A stretch of DNA of 64,000 nt. Origin: Rostratula benghalensis. Lineage: Eukaryota; Chordata; Aves; Charadriiformes; Rostratulidae. Shown here piece after piece: positions 63,101-64,000 of this stretch (the stretch's first letter is position 1; the number at the start of each line of letters is the position of its first letter). The notes below the pieces were generated by a model. It saw only the letters and a list, made by a program, of their open reading frames with translations, was not told the DNA's origin and made no database searches. Where the stretch lies: positions 2,938,388 to 3,002,387 of the forward strand of contig VXAI01000089.1 in NCBI GenBank assembly GCA_013399305.1. Direction: 5' to 3'. The position numbers and the translations under genes are program-made.

Positions 63101-64000
63101 ACTATTCTTTTAATAGATTTTCACCTTCCATGCATTTTCACTTAGTTTCTTTTCAGAGGCCATATCCTTGATTGTAACTAGTGATGTTTTTGAGAGTGTA
63201 ATAACCTGTAGAAACTTTGTCCTGATATGTTTTTGAGGAAGATAAAGTTTATGCCCATTAACTACACAAAAATACCTTTTCATTCATCCTACACCAAACA
63301 GCGTCAATGTCTTGCACATTAATGGGGCTAGCAATTGTGATTAGATGATCTAAAAAGTTCTGAAACAGTAAATGTTAAAGTATTTCTTTCCCTTGTGACA
63401 GTTTCCTGAATTTTCACAAATTGAGTCTGTAAAAATTGCTGGTAAATTGAACGCTATCAGCTCTTGTTTGTAGCAACATATATACAGACACATGTACAAA
63501 CAACTCTGAAATGTGCCATTTCCTGAAAAGAGACGTTAATGGGACGTCATCACCTGTCACGATTGCTGCTGTTGCCAAAGATGTTGGTCTGTCAGCTTGA
63601 CCTTTAAACCACTGTTAGGATACTTTTGTGTAATCAAGATTTGCATCTTCAAAATGTCAGTGGAACAAAAGTTACTGTTGTCCTGACTCAGCTGAGTAGA
63701 TGTCAAAGATTTGGTACTTAGCTGCTGACAAAGTTTCAAGTCCAACTTAAAATAAGAATGGTTTTTATTCACAGCTATGGTTAGGATACATCTTTACCAT
63801 TTAATTCTGTTTCTGCTGATATTTCTTACTCTTTTCTTGCCAGCAATAGAGTGACAATAAGCAGTTGATGTTTATGCAGATTGTCTTCCCACTTGTCTTC
63901 ATGGGTTTTAAAGGAACACCAAGAGAAGAAAAAGATAAATTGGCAGACATCAATTTCAGAGAAGACTGAGAATTGAGTTAAGCCATGAAATTTATTCATT
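60111..64000. other. Non-coding unique sequence, no gene seen
   Basis: No exon or RNA gene is recognised. The longest open frames are 121 codons (61227-61592, minus) and 105 codons (61822-62139, minus), with no known domain. Part of 62.75-63.4 kb has the texture of conserved non-coding sequence and is listed separately. Confidence 0.65.
62780..63000. other. Candidate conserved non-coding block (texture only)
   Basis: The block is repeat-free and A+T-rich and contains a consensus TCF/LEF word (AATCAAAGG, 62831-62839), a GATTA word shortly after (TGTGATTAGA), AATTTAATTTCAG and several TAAT cores within 200 bases. A second patch at about 63300-63360 (CATTAATGGG, CAATTGTGATTAGA) is similar. Clusters of such words are typical of vertebrate developmental enhancers but also arise by chance in A+T-rich DNA. 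Confidence 0.2.

Noticed and set aside
1..64000. CRISPR arrays, bacterial operons, riboswitches, tRNA or rRNA genes
   Set aside because: Both strands were scanned by eye; nothing of these kinds was seen, and the CR1 elements place the sequence in a bird genome.

Overview
The window looks like ordinary non-coding DNA from a bird, either intergenic or deep intronic. The main evidence is a scatter of CR1 LINE (chicken repeat 1) fragments, several of which keep the CR1 3' end: a short octamer-like terminus (copies of AGAATCATAG or GATTCTGTG) next to the conserved GGAAGGGACC block. There is one 350-base assembly gap. CpG is scarce, A+T is high over most of the length, there are no dense gene clusters, and there are no bacterial-type features. 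No species can be named from this.

Layout. 1-11419 is unique AT-rich sequence with small hairpins and no gene. 11420-11769 is a run of N. 11770-22164 is more unique sequence. 22165-22626 is a plus-strand CR1 3' fragment. 22627-33050 is unique sequence with a few very short tandem repeats and a strongly A+T palindromic patch near 25.85 kb. 33051-33245 is a minus-strand CR1 3' fragment. 33246-46330 is unique sequence with a degenerate minisatellite, a GT/AC palindrome at 37.2 kb and a GT-rich skewed block at 45.4 kb. From 46.3 to 53.7 kb lies the repeat-rich part: a 68-base minus-strand CR1 terminus, a decayed plus-strand CR1, then the longest element, a minus-strand CR1 of about 0.9 kb that keeps broken reverse-transcriptase coding sequence. 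It is flanked on one side by a 32-base tandem duplication and on the other by a GC-richer stretch ending in A16. 53744-64000 is again unique sequence, with a likely ancient CR1/L3-like fragment near 60.0 kb and a (GT)n microsatellite.

Genes. I do not recognise any host protein-coding exon, tRNA, rRNA or known microRNA. The open reading frames present (longest 188 codons) are of a size that chance gives in 64 kb read in six frames; none shows a domain I know, and overlapping frames are often open together. The only recognisable coding sequence is the dead CR1 reverse transcriptase at about 52.8-53.4 kb.

What may matter biologically is limited: a few candidate conserved non-coding blocks suggested only by texture and motif content, a canonical G-quadruplex motif, and two CR1 3' ends 6 kb apart that are identical outside a 22-base deletion. 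I found no convincing undescribed biological system here.
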